NCBI RefSeq assembly: GCF_008642335.1
Contig: NZ_CP029191.1
Coordinates: 4,650,001-4,714,000 of the forward strand
Origin: Streptomyces venezuelae
GTDB taxonomy: Bacteria > Actinomycetota > Actinomycetes > Streptomycetales > Streptomycetaceae
Reading direction: 5' to 3'
DNA length: 64,000 nucleotides
A model generated the notes under the pieces. The model saw nothing but the letters and a program-made list of their open reading frames with translations, made no database searches and was not told the origin of the DNA. Position numbers and translations under genes: made by a program. Numbering within the stretch: the first letter of the stretch is position 1; each line of letters starts with the position of its first letter. This document shows positions 25,184 to 36,585 of the stretch, piece after piece.

Positions 25184-25368
25184 CTGGCGGCTCCCTTTCC
25201 GGGGCTACCGGGGCTACCGGGGCTTCGGGGGCCTCCGGGGCAGCCGGGGCCGTCGGGTTCGGCGCCGGGCTCCGTCCCGCCGTGGTGCGGCGCCGCGTCG
25301 GACGCCTTCATCGCCAGGACGAACAGGGCGAGCATGGCCAGGGACAGGGCCGTGGGCGCGATGAGCAT
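25180..25368 (-). CDS. Small one-helix membrane protein coupled to the sulfite-oxidase gene
   Basis: 62 residues from ATG 25368; a TTG at 25404 would add 12. One transmembrane helix (LIAPTALSLAMLALFVLAM) is followed by a Gly/Pro/Ser-rich tail with repeated PGSPGSPG. Its TGA overlaps the oxidase ATG (ATGA junction), so the two are translated together. It may anchor the Moco enzyme or carry electrons indirectly, but has no redox motif. Small genes of this kind are easily missed in annotation. Confidence 0.6.
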   Translation of the reverse strand: MLIAPTALSLAMLALFVLAMKASDAAPHHGGTEPGAEPDGPGCPGGPRSPGSPGSPGKGAAR

Positions 25369-25488
25369 GACGAGAATTCCCCCCGGTTTCTCGAAGTCGT
25401 GCAAACCTCAAGATCCTAGGGGGAGTTCCCGGTGACGTCCCACTCTTTTTACGCCCGGTCGTGCCGCGCGGGTCCCGAAACCCGCCCC

Positions 25489-26694
25489 TCAGCAGTTGCC
25501 GCGTGCCACCTTCCCCGCGAAGCGGTCCGCCAGCCACTGGGCCGCGTAGGGCGAGTGTGTGATCACGGCGCTGACGTGGTCGCCGGCGGGTACCGTGTGC
25601 CACTCGACGTTCGCGCCCTGGGCGCACCAGTCCGCGCGGACCTTCCGGCCCACGGCGTACGGGATGAGTTCGTCGGCGAACGCGTGGTACTGGTACACGG
25701 GCGCGTCCGGCCTGGCACCGCCGACCCGGGACTCGGTCAGGCGCTGCTTCCAGTCGGGCTGTTCCAGGGGGTTCTTCGTCGTCATGGACGCGATCGTCTT
25801 GAACGAGCCGAGCACCGAGCCGTCCGCCACGCAGGATTCGCGCAGGGCGCCGATGAGCTTCTTGCCCTCGGGGTTGAGGTAGGAGTCGAGCTTCAGCTCG
25901 GGGAAGGCCGCGTTCTGGCCGATCGCCGCCATGAAGATGAGGCCCGAGCCGTACAGGCCGTCGTTGAACTTCGCGACCTTCAGCAGGTCACCGGGTACGC
26001 CGCCGGTCGCCGTGCCCTTGACGTCGAGTTCGGGGGCGTACGTGCCGTGCAGCTCGGCCGCCCACGACGACGCCTGGCCGCCCTGCGAGTACCCCATGAT
26101 GCCGACCGGTGTGTCCCTGCCGAGCCCCGCAGCGGGCAGCCGGATCGCGGCGCGGGCCGCGTCCAGCATGGCCTGGCCCTCGGCGCGGCCCACGGTGTAC
26201 GTGTGGTCGCCCGGCGTGCCGAGGCCTTCGTAGTCGGTGACGGCCACCGCCCAGCCGCGCAGGGTGAGCTGCTGGATGAGGTTGCCCTCCAGGGTGGTGC
26301 CCTGGGGGAAGCCCGCGCTGGGCGCGCAGCGGTCGGCGACCCCGACGGTCCCCACGGCGTACGTGATCAGGGGGCGGGGGCCCTTCCTGCCGTCCTGGGG
26401 CACGATGACCGTGCCGGACACGGTGTTCGGCTCGCCCGTGGCGGTGGTCGAGCGGTAGTGGATCTTCCAGGCCTTGGTGTTGGTCGGCTGGTTGGGGAGC
26501 GGGTGGAAGCTGCTCGGCTCGGAGGACACGATGTCGCCGGGGGAGTCGGCGGCGGAGGCGGTCGAGGGGGCCGCGGGGGTGGTCGTGGGGGTGCCGGTGG
26601 GCGCGGTGGCGTGTGCCGCGGTGAGCGGGGTGATGGCCGACAGGCCGAGCGCGGCCACCACGGCCCACGCTCGGACGCTGGTACGTGTGTGCAT
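25489..26694 (-). CDS. Secreted lipase/esterase (secretory lipase family)
   Basis: 401 residues with a Sec signal peptide (TRTSVRAWAVVAALGLSAIT ... AHAT, cleavage near 30). The alpha/beta-hydrolase core has the nucleophile Ser in MGYSQGGQAS (about 200), the acid in HAFADELIP and His in PAGDHVSAV. It matches the LIP-type secretory lipase family that includes fungal lipases and actinobacterial homologues. Cysteines near 290 and 357, and the C-terminal Cys, suggest disulfides. It acts outside the cell on esters. It is separated from neighbours and probably transcribed alone. Confidence 0.88.
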   Translation of the reverse strand: MHTRTSVRAWAVVAALGLSAITPLTAAHATAPTGTPTTTPAAPSTASAADSPGDIVSSEPSSFHPLPNQPTNTKAWKIHYRSTTATGEPNTVSGTVIVPQDGRKGPRPLITYAVGTVGVADRCAPSAGFPQGTTLEGNLIQQLTLRGWAVAVTDYEGLGTPGDHTYTVGRAEGQAMLDAARAAIRLPAAGLGRDTPVGIMGYSQGGQASSWAAELHGTYAPELDVKGTATGGVPGDLLKVAKFNDGLYGSGLIFMAAIGQNAAFPELKLDSYLNPEGKKLIGALRESCVADGSVLGSFKTIASMTTKNPLEQPDWKQRLTESRVGGARPDAPVYQYHAFADELIPYAVGRKVRADWCAQGANVEWHTVPAGDHVSAVITHSPYAAQWLADRFAGKVARGNC

Positions 26695-26867
26695 GCGGCT
26701 CTCCCAACTTTCCTCAGGGGCAGGGGTGTTCTGTCAACGACCGTAGAGAGCGGCGGGTAATCGCCGGGATGACCGGGACGCTCACCTTCGTTGACCTCGG
26801 CTCGCAGGTATCCAGGCCGCCGCCTCGGCGCTACGTTCCCAGAGGGGGAGCCGCGGGGCTCGGAGCG

Positions 26868-27392
26868 ATGGGGGTGTGGCGCATGCGGGACGCCATGACG
26901 GCACCGGTGGCGGCGGAGGGCACGGCCGCCGTCGTGCGGGCCGCGGGGACGGGGGCGGGGCGGAGGCGGGGCGGGGCCGTGCGGGGACAGGTGGCCCGGC
27001 GGTTCGACCGCGACGACCCGGGGTGCGAGCGGGCCCGCCCGAACGGGACGGACGCCGACCTCACGGGGGCGGAGGACGACCTGACGCGGCGGTGGTGCGG
27101 CGACGACCAGACCTCCCGGCGCACGCGCTCCGCACTCGCGCTCGACGCCCTGGAAGACCCGGACGACGGCGTACGCCGGGCGCCCGCCGACGGCCCGCGG
27201 AGGCGCGCGAAGGACCTGCGACCCACCCTCGCGCCGGGCGGCCCCATCATCGGAAACCTGACGGCACCCGGCCTCGGCGGCCGGGCCGTCCTCGGCCCCG
27301 TCGTGCACCACGGCGGCTCGATCACCATCGGCGAGATGCACGGGGACCTGCGTCCGGACCGCCCTTCCCCGCCGGATCCGGCCGAGGGCTGA
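26868..27392 (+). CDS. Hypothetical protein, Arg/Asp/Gly rich
   Basis: 174 residues from ATG 26868. The reading frame keeps the very high third-position GC expected of Streptomyces coding DNA throughout, which supports it as real. The N-terminal two thirds are charged and low in hydrophobics. The last 40 residues (GNLTAPGLGGRAVLGPVVHH, GGSITIGEMHGDL) look folded, beta-like. No family is recognised. It is divergent from the lipase gene and stands alone. Confidence 0.5.
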   Translation: MGVWRMRDAMTAPVAAEGTAAVVRAAGTGAGRRRGGAVRGQVARRFDRDDPGCERARPNGTDADLTGAEDDLTRRWCGDDQTSRRTRSALALDALEDPDDGVRRAPADGPRRRAKDLRPTLAPGGPIIGNLTAPGLGGRAVLGPVVHHGGSITIGEMHGDLRPDRPSPPDPAEG

Positions 27393-27665
27393 GCGGACCG
27401 GCGGGCACCAGGCCGTTCACACGGCACAGCCCGCACACCGTCGGAGCGCTGCCCCAGGAGCCGAGCAGCTCCCAGGCCCGCGGCGTGGGCAGACGCCTCG
27501 CACGCCGCCCCCCGCACCCCCCACTTGCCGCATCACATCGACCACACCCCCGGGGTCCCCCATCAGGCCCTACGCGTCCACCAACTGGTCCAGCGCAGCA
27601 TCCGCGGACGGCAACCGCGCACCGGAAACAGCACTCCACCACCCGACCCCGAACGGAGCACCGCC

Positions 27666-28529
27666 ATGTCGGAAGAGACCAGCCAGTCGCGGCCCGCTCG
27701 TCTGGAGCAGGCCCTCGCCTGTTTCTACGAGGCGCGCGGTCTGACCGACCCGGAGGAGTCGCCGGGCGTCTACGGGATCATCCTGCACGACATCGCCGAC
27801 ACCTACCGCGACGCCCACGACCTCAAGGAGGCCGTCGAGCACTTCCGGCAGGCGGTCTCGTACAAGCAGCAGGCCGACAATCCGAGCGACCTCGCCACGA
27901 CGATGACGGCGCTCGCCAACACGCTGGTCTCGATGGGCGAGCGGACCGAGGCGCGGGACGTCCTCGAACAGCTCTCCGCGGAGGTGCCGAAGATCGGGAA
28001 CACCGAGCGGCGGGCCGCCGTCCTGCACAACATGGCCCTCACCTACGAGGAGTTGGGCCGCATGGGCGTCGAGCGGGCCTACGCCGACGCCGTGTCCGCC
28101 TGCCGGGCGGTGCTCGCCCTGATCGACGGCGCATCCGACCCGGGCTGGTACGCGTCCGTGCTCAAGGACATGGGCGACGTCTACGACGCGCAGGACATGC
28201 TGCCGCAGGCCCACGCCGCGTACGAGGAGGCCGTCCGCTACACCCGCCGCATGGAGTCCACGTCCGCCTCGCTCATCACCGTCCTGATCGCCCTCGGCCG
28301 CACCAGCAGGCGGCTCGGCAAGCAGGAGGGGGAGACGACGGTGTCCGGGGACGGCGGCGCGGCGGTCAACGGCGCGCGCCTCGACGCCGCGCGGTCTCAG
28401 CCGCGCGAGGCCTCCGCGGAGACCCCGTCGGACGCGCCCCCACCGCCGCAGGGCCCGCCGCCGCAGGGCCCGCCACCGGAAGGCCCGCCGCCCGAGGCCG
28501 AGGCAGAGGCGTCCGGCGAGGAGTCGTAG
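27666..28529 (+). CDS. Tetratricopeptide-repeat protein
   Basis: 287 residues from ATG 27666. About five TPR units span residues 10-225, for example ALACFYEARGLTDPEE, ADTYRDAHDLKEAVEHFRQA, LTYEELGRMGVERAYADA and GDVYDAQDMLPQAHAAYEEA. The last 45 residues are a Pro-rich tail with PPQGPPPQGPPPEGPPPE followed by an acidic end. It has no signal peptide or membrane helix, so it is a cytoplasmic scaffold. Its 3' end overlaps the convergent AraC gene by 133 bp. The 273-bp upstream gap shows no gene. Confidence 0.85.
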   Translation: MSEETSQSRPARLEQALACFYEARGLTDPEESPGVYGIILHDIADTYRDAHDLKEAVEHFRQAVSYKQQADNPSDLATTMTALANTLVSMGERTEARDVLEQLSAEVPKIGNTERRAAVLHNMALTYEELGRMGVERAYADAVSACRAVLALIDGASDPGWYASVLKDMGDVYDAQDMLPQAHAAYEEAVRYTRRMESTSASLITVLIALGRTSRRLGKQEGETTVSGDGGAAVNGARLDAARSQPREASAETPSDAPPPPQGPPPQGPPPEGPPPEAEAEASGEES

Positions 28530-29548
28530 GAACAAGAGGCAGACGGGCGTTCCGTCTCCGTGCGGTACGCCCCCGGCGTCGTGCCCGTCCAGCGGCGGAA
28601 CGCCCGGTGGAACGCCGTGTCCTCGGAGAACCCGAGCCGCGCCGCGAGCTCCGCGATCGGCTCGTGGCCCTCCACCAGCCCCGCGATCGCCGCGTCACGC
28701 CGCACCGCGTCCTTCAGCTGCTGGTACGACGTGGACTCCTGGGCGAGCCTGCGGCGCAGCGTCGCCGGGCTCACCGCGAGGCGGGCCGCGATCTCGCCGA
28801 GTGAGGGCAGCCGCGGCGAGGAGCGCAGGGCGCGGGCGAGGACGCGGCGCACCTGCTCGGCGACCGTCGTGCCGTACTCGCGGCGGCTGAGGAGTTCGAA
28901 GGGGGCCCGGCGCAACATCTCGTCCAGCGCGTCCTCGTCCCTGACGAGCGGCGCGTCCAGCCAGTGCGGCGCGAATCCCGCGCCGGTCCGCTCGGCGCCG
29001 AACCGCACGGGGCACCCGAAGAGCAGCTCGTACTCGTCCTTGTGCGGAGGCGGCGGGTGCCCGAACTCGGCCCAGCGCAGCGGAATGCGGCGCCCGATCA
29101 GCCAGCTGCACAGCCGGTGCCAGATGATGACGAGGCACTCGGCGAGGAAGTAGTCCTGTTCCAGGTCACTGCGCACACCGAACACGGCGTCCCCGCCGCG
29201 CCGTTCGAGGACGAGATCGGGCCCGCCCGGGAACAGGCCGTAGAACGTCGCCCCCCGCTCCACCGCCGCGCCCAGATCACGGCAGCCCAGCGCGGCCTGG
29301 CACATCATCGCGAACGTCCCCGGCCTGCTGACGGCGGAGCCGAGCCCAAGGAACTCGTCCTGCGTCGCGCGGTACAGCTCACGGAAGAGCCGGGCGAACT
29401 GGGGCGCCGTGACCCGCGCCCGGTCGTCCCCGAGGAGCAGCGGCGGTATCTGCGCTCCCCGCAGCAGCGGCACCGTGTCCACGCCGTGCCGCTCGGCGCC
29501 GCGCAGCACGGCCCGTACGTGGTGCACGGTGATCGTCCGCCTCGCCAT
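28397..29548 (-). CDS. AraC family regulator with arabinose-binding-like N-terminus
   Basis: 383 residues. Residues 20-200 match the Arabinose_bd-type sensor of OruR/ArgR-like regulators, and residues 235-330 form the double helix-turn-helix (LGEIAARLAVSPATLRRRLA and IAELAARLGFSEDTAFHRAF, ending RWTGTTPGAYR). Beyond about 332 is a Ser/Gly-rich tail encoded antisense to the TPR gene's Pro-rich end; the domain would be complete without it. It is divergent from an acyl-CoA synthetase gene 128 bp away, the probable target. Confidence 0.88.
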   Translation of the reverse strand: MARRTITVHHVRAVLRGAERHGVDTVPLLRGAQIPPLLLGDDRARVTAPQFARLFRELYRATQDEFLGLGSAVSRPGTFAMMCQAALGCRDLGAAVERGATFYGLFPGGPDLVLERRGGDAVFGVRSDLEQDYFLAECLVIIWHRLCSWLIGRRIPLRWAEFGHPPPPHKDEYELLFGCPVRFGAERTGAGFAPHWLDAPLVRDEDALDEMLRRAPFELLSRREYGTTVAEQVRRVLARALRSSPRLPSLGEIAARLAVSPATLRRRLAQESTSYQQLKDAVRRDAAIAGLVEGHEPIAELAARLGFSEDTAFHRAFRRWTGTTPGAYRTETERPSASCSYDSSPDASASASGGGPSGGGPCGGGPCGGGGASDGVSAEASRG

Positions 29549-29676
29549 GCCACGACGTTAGCGCCGGGAGGCCCGCCCCAGAACACCGCGGTCCGAGAAC
29601 GGCTGAGCGCCCCGGCCAGTGGTGCTGACGTTTCCCGTCATCCCCGGGGCCGTGCGGGCTCCCTAGCGTCGTACGC

Positions 29677-31473
29677 ATGCAGCAGACGCGGAAGGACCCG
29701 ACAGAGCCGCCGCCCGAACTGCCGCGCACCCTCGCGCTCCTGGCCGAGTGGGTGGCGGAGCGCCACACCGAGCTGCCCGCCCTGCGCTTCCGGCGCGACG
29801 GGCAGTGGGCCGAGATGTCGTACGAGCGACTCCGCGACGCCGCACGCCGCGTGGGGCGGCAGCTGCTCGCGCTCGGGGTTCCGCCGGGCGGCCGCGTCGC
29901 GGTCCTGGCCGAGACGCGGCCCGAGTGGACCTGCACGCATTTCGGCGTCCTCGCGGCGGGCGCCGTCGTGGTGCCGGTCTATCCGACGGCCGGGGACGAC
30001 GAGGTCGCGTGGGTCCTGTCGGACTCGGGCGCGGAGGTCGTGATCTGCGAGGACGCGGCGCAGGCGGCGAAGGTGGAACGGCTGCGGGACCGGCTCCCCG
30101 GGCTGCGCCACGTGCTCCGCATGACGGAGATGCCGGACGCACTCGGCGATCCGAACGATCTGGCTGATCTGAACGATCTGGACGCGCTCCTGGAGCGTAC
30201 GACCGGGTGCCGGCCCACGGACCTCGCCACCATCATCTACACGTCAGGCACCACGGGACCGCCCAAGGGCTGTCTGCTCACGCACGGCAATTTGCTCGCC
30301 GTGCAGGAGGCCACCCTCCCGCTCGTGGACGGCGGCCCCGGCGAGTCCACGTACCTCTATCTGCCGCTCGCCCACCTCCTCGCCCAGCTCATCGAGTTCA
30401 CGACGCTCATCGCGGGCGGCACGCTCACCTACTTCGGCGGACGCATCGAGGACGTCGTATCCGAACTCGCCGAGGCGCGGCCCACGCATCTGCCGTCCGT
30501 GCCGCGGCTGTTCGAGAAGGTGCGGTCCGTGGTGCTGTCCCTCGCCGAGGCGGAGGAGGGCGGGCGCGAACGGTTCGACGAGGCCGTCCGCATCGGCGTC
30601 CTCGCCGCCGACGGTGCCCTGCCCGACGAGCTGCGGGACGCGTACGAAGCGGCCGACAAGGCGCTCTACGGCCTGGTCAGGCAGGCGCTGGGCGGCCGGG
30701 TCCGGTGGGCGCTGACGGGCGGGGCGCCCATCGCGCCGGACACCGTCGACTTCCTGCGGGCCTGCGGCATCGCGTTCTACGAGGGGTACGGGATGACGGA
30801 GTCGGCGGGCGTCCTCACCCTCAACCACCCGGGGTCGGTGCGGTACGGGACGGTCGGCAGGCCCGTCGACGGCGTGGAGCTGCGCATCGCCGACGCCGGG
30901 GAGATCCTGGCCCGGGGCGCCATGGTCTTCCCCGGCTACCACAACAACCCCGAGGCCACCCGCGACGTCCTCGACGCCGACGGCTGGCTGCACACGGGCG
31001 ACCTGGGCGCGCTCGACGAGGACGGGTTCCTCACGATCACCGGCCGTAAGAAGGATCTCATCATCACGTCCGGCGGCAAGAACCTCACCCCCGCCCTGAC
31101 CGAACTCGCCATCCAGACCTCACGGTTCGTCTCCCGCGCCGTGATGGTCGGCGACCACCGGCCCTACCCGGTCGCCCTCGTCACACTGGACACGGAGGAG
31201 GTCACGGGCTGGGCGGCACGCGAGGGCGTGACTCTGACCGTCCCGGCCTCCCGCGATCCGCGCGTGCGCGCCCTGGTCCAGGAGGCCGTGGACGCCGCCA
31301 ACGCCACGGCCTCGCGGCCCGCCCGCATCCGCGACTTCACCGTCCTCGACGAGGACTTCACGGTGGCGGACGGTCTGCTCACACCGAGCCTGAAGGTGCG
31401 CAGGAAGGCGGTGACGGAGCGGTACGCGGAGGAGGTGGAGGAGCTGTACGAGCGGGGGCGCGGGCCCCAGTAG
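29677..31473 (+). CDS. Long-chain acyl-CoA synthetase (AMP-forming)
   Basis: 598 residues of the ANL superfamily. The phosphate loop is [19 protein letters not shown] (about 186-204), the adenine motif [11 protein letters not shown] is near 365, the hinge region [20 protein letters not shown] near 440, and the end motif contains LKVRRKAV. It resembles FadD15-type ligases of actinobacteria. It activates fatty acids with ATP and CoA in the cytoplasm. The AraC regulator upstream on the opposite strand probably governs it. Confidence 0.92.
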   Translation: MQQTRKDPTEPPPELPRTLALLAEWVAERHTELPALRFRRDGQWAEMSYERLRDAARRVGRQLLALGVPPGGRVAVLAETRPEWTCTHFGVLAAGAVVVPVYPTAGDDEVAWVLSDSGAEVVICEDAAQAAKVERLRDRLPGLRHVLRMTEMPDALGDPNDLADLNDLDALLERTTGCRPTDLATIIYTSGTTGPPKGCLLTHGNLLAVQEATLPLVDGGPGESTYLYLPLAHLLAQLIEFTTLIAGGTLTYFGGRIEDVVSELAEARPTHLPSVPRLFEKVRSVVLSLAEAEEGGRERFDEAVRIGVLAADGALPDELRDAYEAADKALYGLVRQALGGRVRWALTGGAPIAPDTVDFLRACGIAFYEGYGMTESAGVLTLNHPGSVRYGTVGRPVDGVELRIADAGEILARGAMVFPGYHNNPEATRDVLDADGWLHTGDLGALDEDGFLTITGRKKDLIITSGGKNLTPALTELAIQTSRFVSRAVMVGDHRPYPVALVTLDTEEVTGWAAREGVTLTVPASRDPRVRALVQEAVDAANATASRPARIRDFTVLDEDFTVADGLLTPSLKVRRKAVTERYAEEVEELYERGRGPQ

Positions 31474-31485
31474 GGGCATCGACGG

Positions 31486-31800
31486 CTACTGCACCCCGGC
31501 CAGCCGCAGCAGCGCCGTCGTCGCCGCCGCGCCCACCACGACCACGGCGAACGGCGCCCTGCGCCAGGCGAGCACCCCGCCGGCCAGCACCCCGGCGGGC
31601 CTCGCCCACCCCGCGAAGGCCTGCCCCTCGGTGAGCGCACCGGTGGCGAGCAGCGCGACGAGCAGCACGGTGGCGCCGACGGTCAGCAGTTCCTGGAAGC
31701 GGGCGGGGAGTTCCACGCGCCCGTGCAGGACGGGACCGGCGAGCCGGAAGACGTACGTTCCCGCGGCCAGGGCGAGGACGCAGGCGAGCGTGGCGTTCAT
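31486..31800 (-). CDS. azlD: AzlD family membrane protein (amino-acid exporter small subunit)
   Basis: 104 residues with three to four hydrophobic helices, the size and topology of AzlD/YgaH. It overlaps the azlC stop/start by four bases. AzlCD-type pairs export branched-chain amino acids or analogues, as BrnFE does in corynebacteria. Confidence 0.85.
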   Translation of the reverse strand: MNATLACVLALAAGTYVFRLAGPVLHGRVELPARFQELLTVGATVLLVALLATGALTEGQAFAGWARPAGVLAGGVLAWRRAPFAVVVVGAAATTALLRLAGVQ

Positions 31801-32570
31801 GAGGCGCTCCTTGAGGAGGCGGTACGGCCCGTACGGGGACGGCGCGGTCCGCGGCGGGCCGCGAGCAGCCCCAGGAGGGCGAGGAGTACGGGCACGCCCG
31901 CGGGCAGCAGCGGCGCGGCGACCACCGCGACGACCGCGCCGGCGGCCGAGGCCCGCCGTGCCGCGCTGTCACCGCGCAGGGCGGGCAGCACCAGCGCGAG
32001 CAGCACCGCGGGGAACGCGGCGTCGAGCCCGAACCGGTCGGTGTCGCCGAGAGCGGACCCGGCGAGGGCGCCCGCGAGCACGGAGAGGTTCCACGCGACG
32101 AACAGGCCGACGCCGGATATCCAGAACGCCGCCTTGCGCTGCCTGCGGCCCTCCTGGGCGAGGACGAACGCGGCGGTCTCGTCGGTGACGAGGTGGGCGC
32201 CGATGAGCCGCGCGGTCCAGGACCGGCCGAGGTCGTCGGCGAGTGCGAGACTGAACGCGGCCGTACGGGAGTTGAGCAGCAGCCCGGTCGCGGCGGCGGC
32301 CACGGGTCCGCCGCCCGCGGTCAGGACGCCGACCGCGCTGAACTGGGCGGAGCCCGCGTACACGAGCAGCGACATGAGGACCGGCACCCACACGGGCAGC
32401 CCTCCGCCGACGGCGATGGCGCCGAAGGAGACGCCGACGACGGCGTCGGCGAGCCAGACGAGGGCGATGTCGCGCAGGACGCCGGGCGGCAGGTCGGAGA
32501 AGCGGACGAGGCCGGCGGACCCCTCGCCCGTTCGGCAGGACGGGTCATCTGTTCGGTGTGGCGAACGCAT
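31797..32570 (-). CDS. azlC: AzlC family permease (amino-acid exporter large subunit)
   Basis: 257 residues, seven to eight helices. The family core LADAVVGVSFGAIAVGGGLP and MSLLVYAGSAQFSAVGVL is near residues 40-85. It is coupled to azlD. The gene is divergent from an XRE-cupin regulator. An inverted repeat GTTCG-N6-CGAAC lies within its first codons, and a second copy 48 bp away in the intergenic region, so it is probably repressed by that regulator. Confidence 0.88.
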   Translation of the reverse strand: MRSPHRTDDPSCRTGEGSAGLVRFSDLPPGVLRDIALVWLADAVVGVSFGAIAVGGGLPVWVPVLMSLLVYAGSAQFSAVGVLTAGGGPVAAAATGLLLNSRTAAFSLALADDLGRSWTARLIGAHLVTDETAAFVLAQEGRRQRKAAFWISGVGLFVAWNLSVLAGALAGSALGDTDRFGLDAAFPAVLLALVLPALRGDSAARRASAAGAVVAVVAAPLLPAGVPVLLALLGLLAARRGPRRPRTGRTASSRSAS

Positions 32571-32614
32571 GCGTCGTAGGATGGGCGCAGGGGATCACGT
32601 TCGTCAAGCCGAAC
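32551..32614. promoter_or_regulatory. Two GTTCG-N6-CGAAC operators
   Basis: Identical-architecture inverted repeats lie at 32551-32566 and 32599-32614, centred 48 bp apart (near a whole number of helical turns). The first overlaps the azlC start, and both are upstream of the XRE gene. They are a likely cooperative binding site for the XRE-cupin protein. A further CGAACG is at 32631-32636. Confidence 0.6.
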
Positions 32615-32666
32615 GATCGGTCCCCTCTGCCGAACGTACGGGGAAGAGGGCGAGGAGAAGCAGCCG

Positions 32667-34753
<2,087 letters not shown>

Positions 34754-34839
34754 TCGGGAATTCGCCGCCCACGTTCCCATTCCGGCCGCCCCGGAATAGC
34801 GCTGCCGTCGCAATAGTTCTTTGCGTCCGAATTGAGTAA

Positions 34840-34861
34840 GGCCGGCACCGTGCGGCCGGCC
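34840..34861 (+). terminator. Terminator after mqnA
   Basis: GGCCGGC (34840-34846) pairs with GCCGGCC (34855-34861) at the end of the AT-richer spacer after mqnA. Confidence 0.55.
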
Positions 34862-34959
34862 CTCTTCCAATAACTATGGGGACGGCTCGCGCACTACGCT
34901 GATCCGCGGTGCCGAGGTGCGCGAGGTGTCCGGCGCCGTGCCTGGGGGAGGCCAACGTC

Positions 34960-36585
34960 ATGCATCCGCTCGAAGCCGACGAACCCACCGCGATCGGGCC
35001 CTACCGGCTGCTCGGCCGGCTCGGCTCCGGCGGCATGGGCCGGGTCTATCTGGGCCGCAGCGCGGGCGGCCGCACCGTCGCGGTCAAGGTCGTGCACCCG
35101 CACTTCGCGCTCGACGAGGAGTTCCGCGCGCGCTTCCGCCGCGAGGTCGACGCGGCCCGGCGGGTCGGCGGCGACTGGACGGCGCCCGTCCTGGACGCGG
35201 ACCCGGACGCGTCCGTCCCGTGGGTCGCCACGGGGTACGCGGCAGGGCCCTCGCTCACCGAGGCGGTACGGGACGGCGGGCCGCTGCCCGAGCACTCCGT
35301 ACGCGTCCTCGGCGCGGGCCTCGCCGAGGCGCTGGCACACGTGCACGGCCTGGGACTCGTCCACCGCGACGTGAAGCCGTCGAACGTCCTGCTCACCCTC
35401 GACGGCCCCCGCCTCATCGACTTCGGCATCGCACGCGCCACCGACGGCACCGCCTCCCTCACCTCCACCGGCGTCTCCATCGGCTCGCCCGGCTACATGT
35501 CGCCCGAGCAGATCCTCGGCAAGGGCGTGACAGGCGCAGCGGACGTCTTCTCGCTGGGAGCGGTCCTGGTGTACGCGGCGACGGGGGAGTCACCCTTCCC
35601 CGGCGACTCGTCGGCGGCCCTGCTCTACAAGGTCGTCCACGAGGAGCCCGAACTGGGCGCGCTGCGCGGCGACTTGCGCGACCTCGCGGCCGCCTGCCTG
35701 GCCAAGGACGCGGCCGCGCGCCCCGCCCCCGCCGAACTCGCCCGCCGTCTCGCCCCGCAGGGTGCGGCCCCGCTGGTGGCGGCGGGCTGGCTGCCGGGCC
35801 CGGTGGTGGAACGGGTGAGCCGGAGCGCGGTGCGGCTCCTCGACCTGGACACGGGGGCGGGGGCGGCGCCCGCTCCGCAGGACGCGCCCTCGGGCCCGGT
35901 GGCGTTCAACTCCCCATCGGTGGGCGGTTCGTTCGGCCCCCCGGACCCGTCGTACGCGCCTGCGCCGCCCCCACCCTCCGTGCCCCCCTCCGCCGCGCCC
36001 GGCAAGTTCTCCGTCTCCGTGGCCGCGACCTCCGTGCCCGAGGGCGCGAACGGGCGCGGCCGCAGGGTGAGTTGTACGGTCGCGCTCGCCGTGGCCGGAG
36101 CGCTGGCGGCCGTCACGGTCGGCTCGGTGTTCGTCCTCGGGATGCTGCGGCAGGACGACGACTATTCGGGAGCCGGTCAGCCGCCGGTGTCGTCCGGCAA
36201 GCCGAGCGCCCCGGGGGACTCCGCGGCCTCGGGCAAGGTTCCCGAGGCCTACCTCGGCACCTGGCGCGGCGACGCCGACGCGAGCGACGGGCGGGTCCCC
36301 CTCGGCACGTTCACGGTCACCCTGCGCCAGGCGAAGCCGGGGGGCCGGCTCGGCACGGTCCTGCAGCGTGACCCGATCGGCAACACGTGCAAGGACGTCC
36401 TCACCCTCAAGTCCGTCAAGAAGAAGGAGGTCGTGGCGGTCGGCAAGGGTGCGGAGGGCAACGGCGGCCAGTGCGCGCAGACACCCCACACGGTCCACCT
36501 GCGCCTGGACGGCAAGTCCCTCGTCTACACGTCGGACGACCCCGACGCGGGCGATCCTAGGGCGCGGCTGTCCCGGGTGGAGTGA
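34960..36585 (+). CDS. Receptor-type serine/threonine protein kinase
   Basis: 541 residues from ATG 34960 (GGGGGAGG upstream). The kinase domain (about 12-270) has the G-loop LGSGGMGRVYLG, catalytic Lys in VAVKVVHP, HRDVKPSN near 136, DFGIA near 156 and SPGYMSPEQ. A Pro/Ala-rich juxtamembrane linker, one helix (about 371-393) and an extracellular part (about 415-541) follow. The outer part has a lipocalin-like YLGTWRGDA start and two cysteines (NTCKDVL, GQCAQTP). It is a PknB-like sensor kinase without PASTA repeats. It lies beside the type VII secretion ATPase and may regulate it. Confidence 0.92.
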   Translation: MHPLEADEPTAIGPYRLLGRLGSGGMGRVYLGRSAGGRTVAVKVVHPHFALDEEFRARFRREVDAARRVGGDWTAPVLDADPDASVPWVATGYAAGPSLTEAVRDGGPLPEHSVRVLGAGLAEALAHVHGLGLVHRDVKPSNVLLTLDGPRLIDFGIARATDGTASLTSTGVSIGSPGYMSPEQILGKGVTGAADVFSLGAVLVYAATGESPFPGDSSAALLYKVVHEEPELGALRGDLRDLAAACLAKDAAARPAPAELARRLAPQGAAPLVAAGWLPGPVVERVSRSAVRLLDLDTGAGAAPAPQDAPSGPVAFNSPSVGGSFGPPDPSYAPAPPPPSVPPSAAPGKFSVSVAATSVPEGANGRGRRVSCTVALAVAGALAAVTVGSVFVLGMLRQDDDYSGAGQPPVSSGKPSAPGDSAASGKVPEAYLGTWRGDADASDGRVPLGTFTVTLRQAKPGGRLGTVLQRDPIGNTCKDVLTLKSVKKKEVVAVGKGAEGNGGQCAQTPHTVHLRLDGKSLVYTSDDPDAGDPRARLSRVE

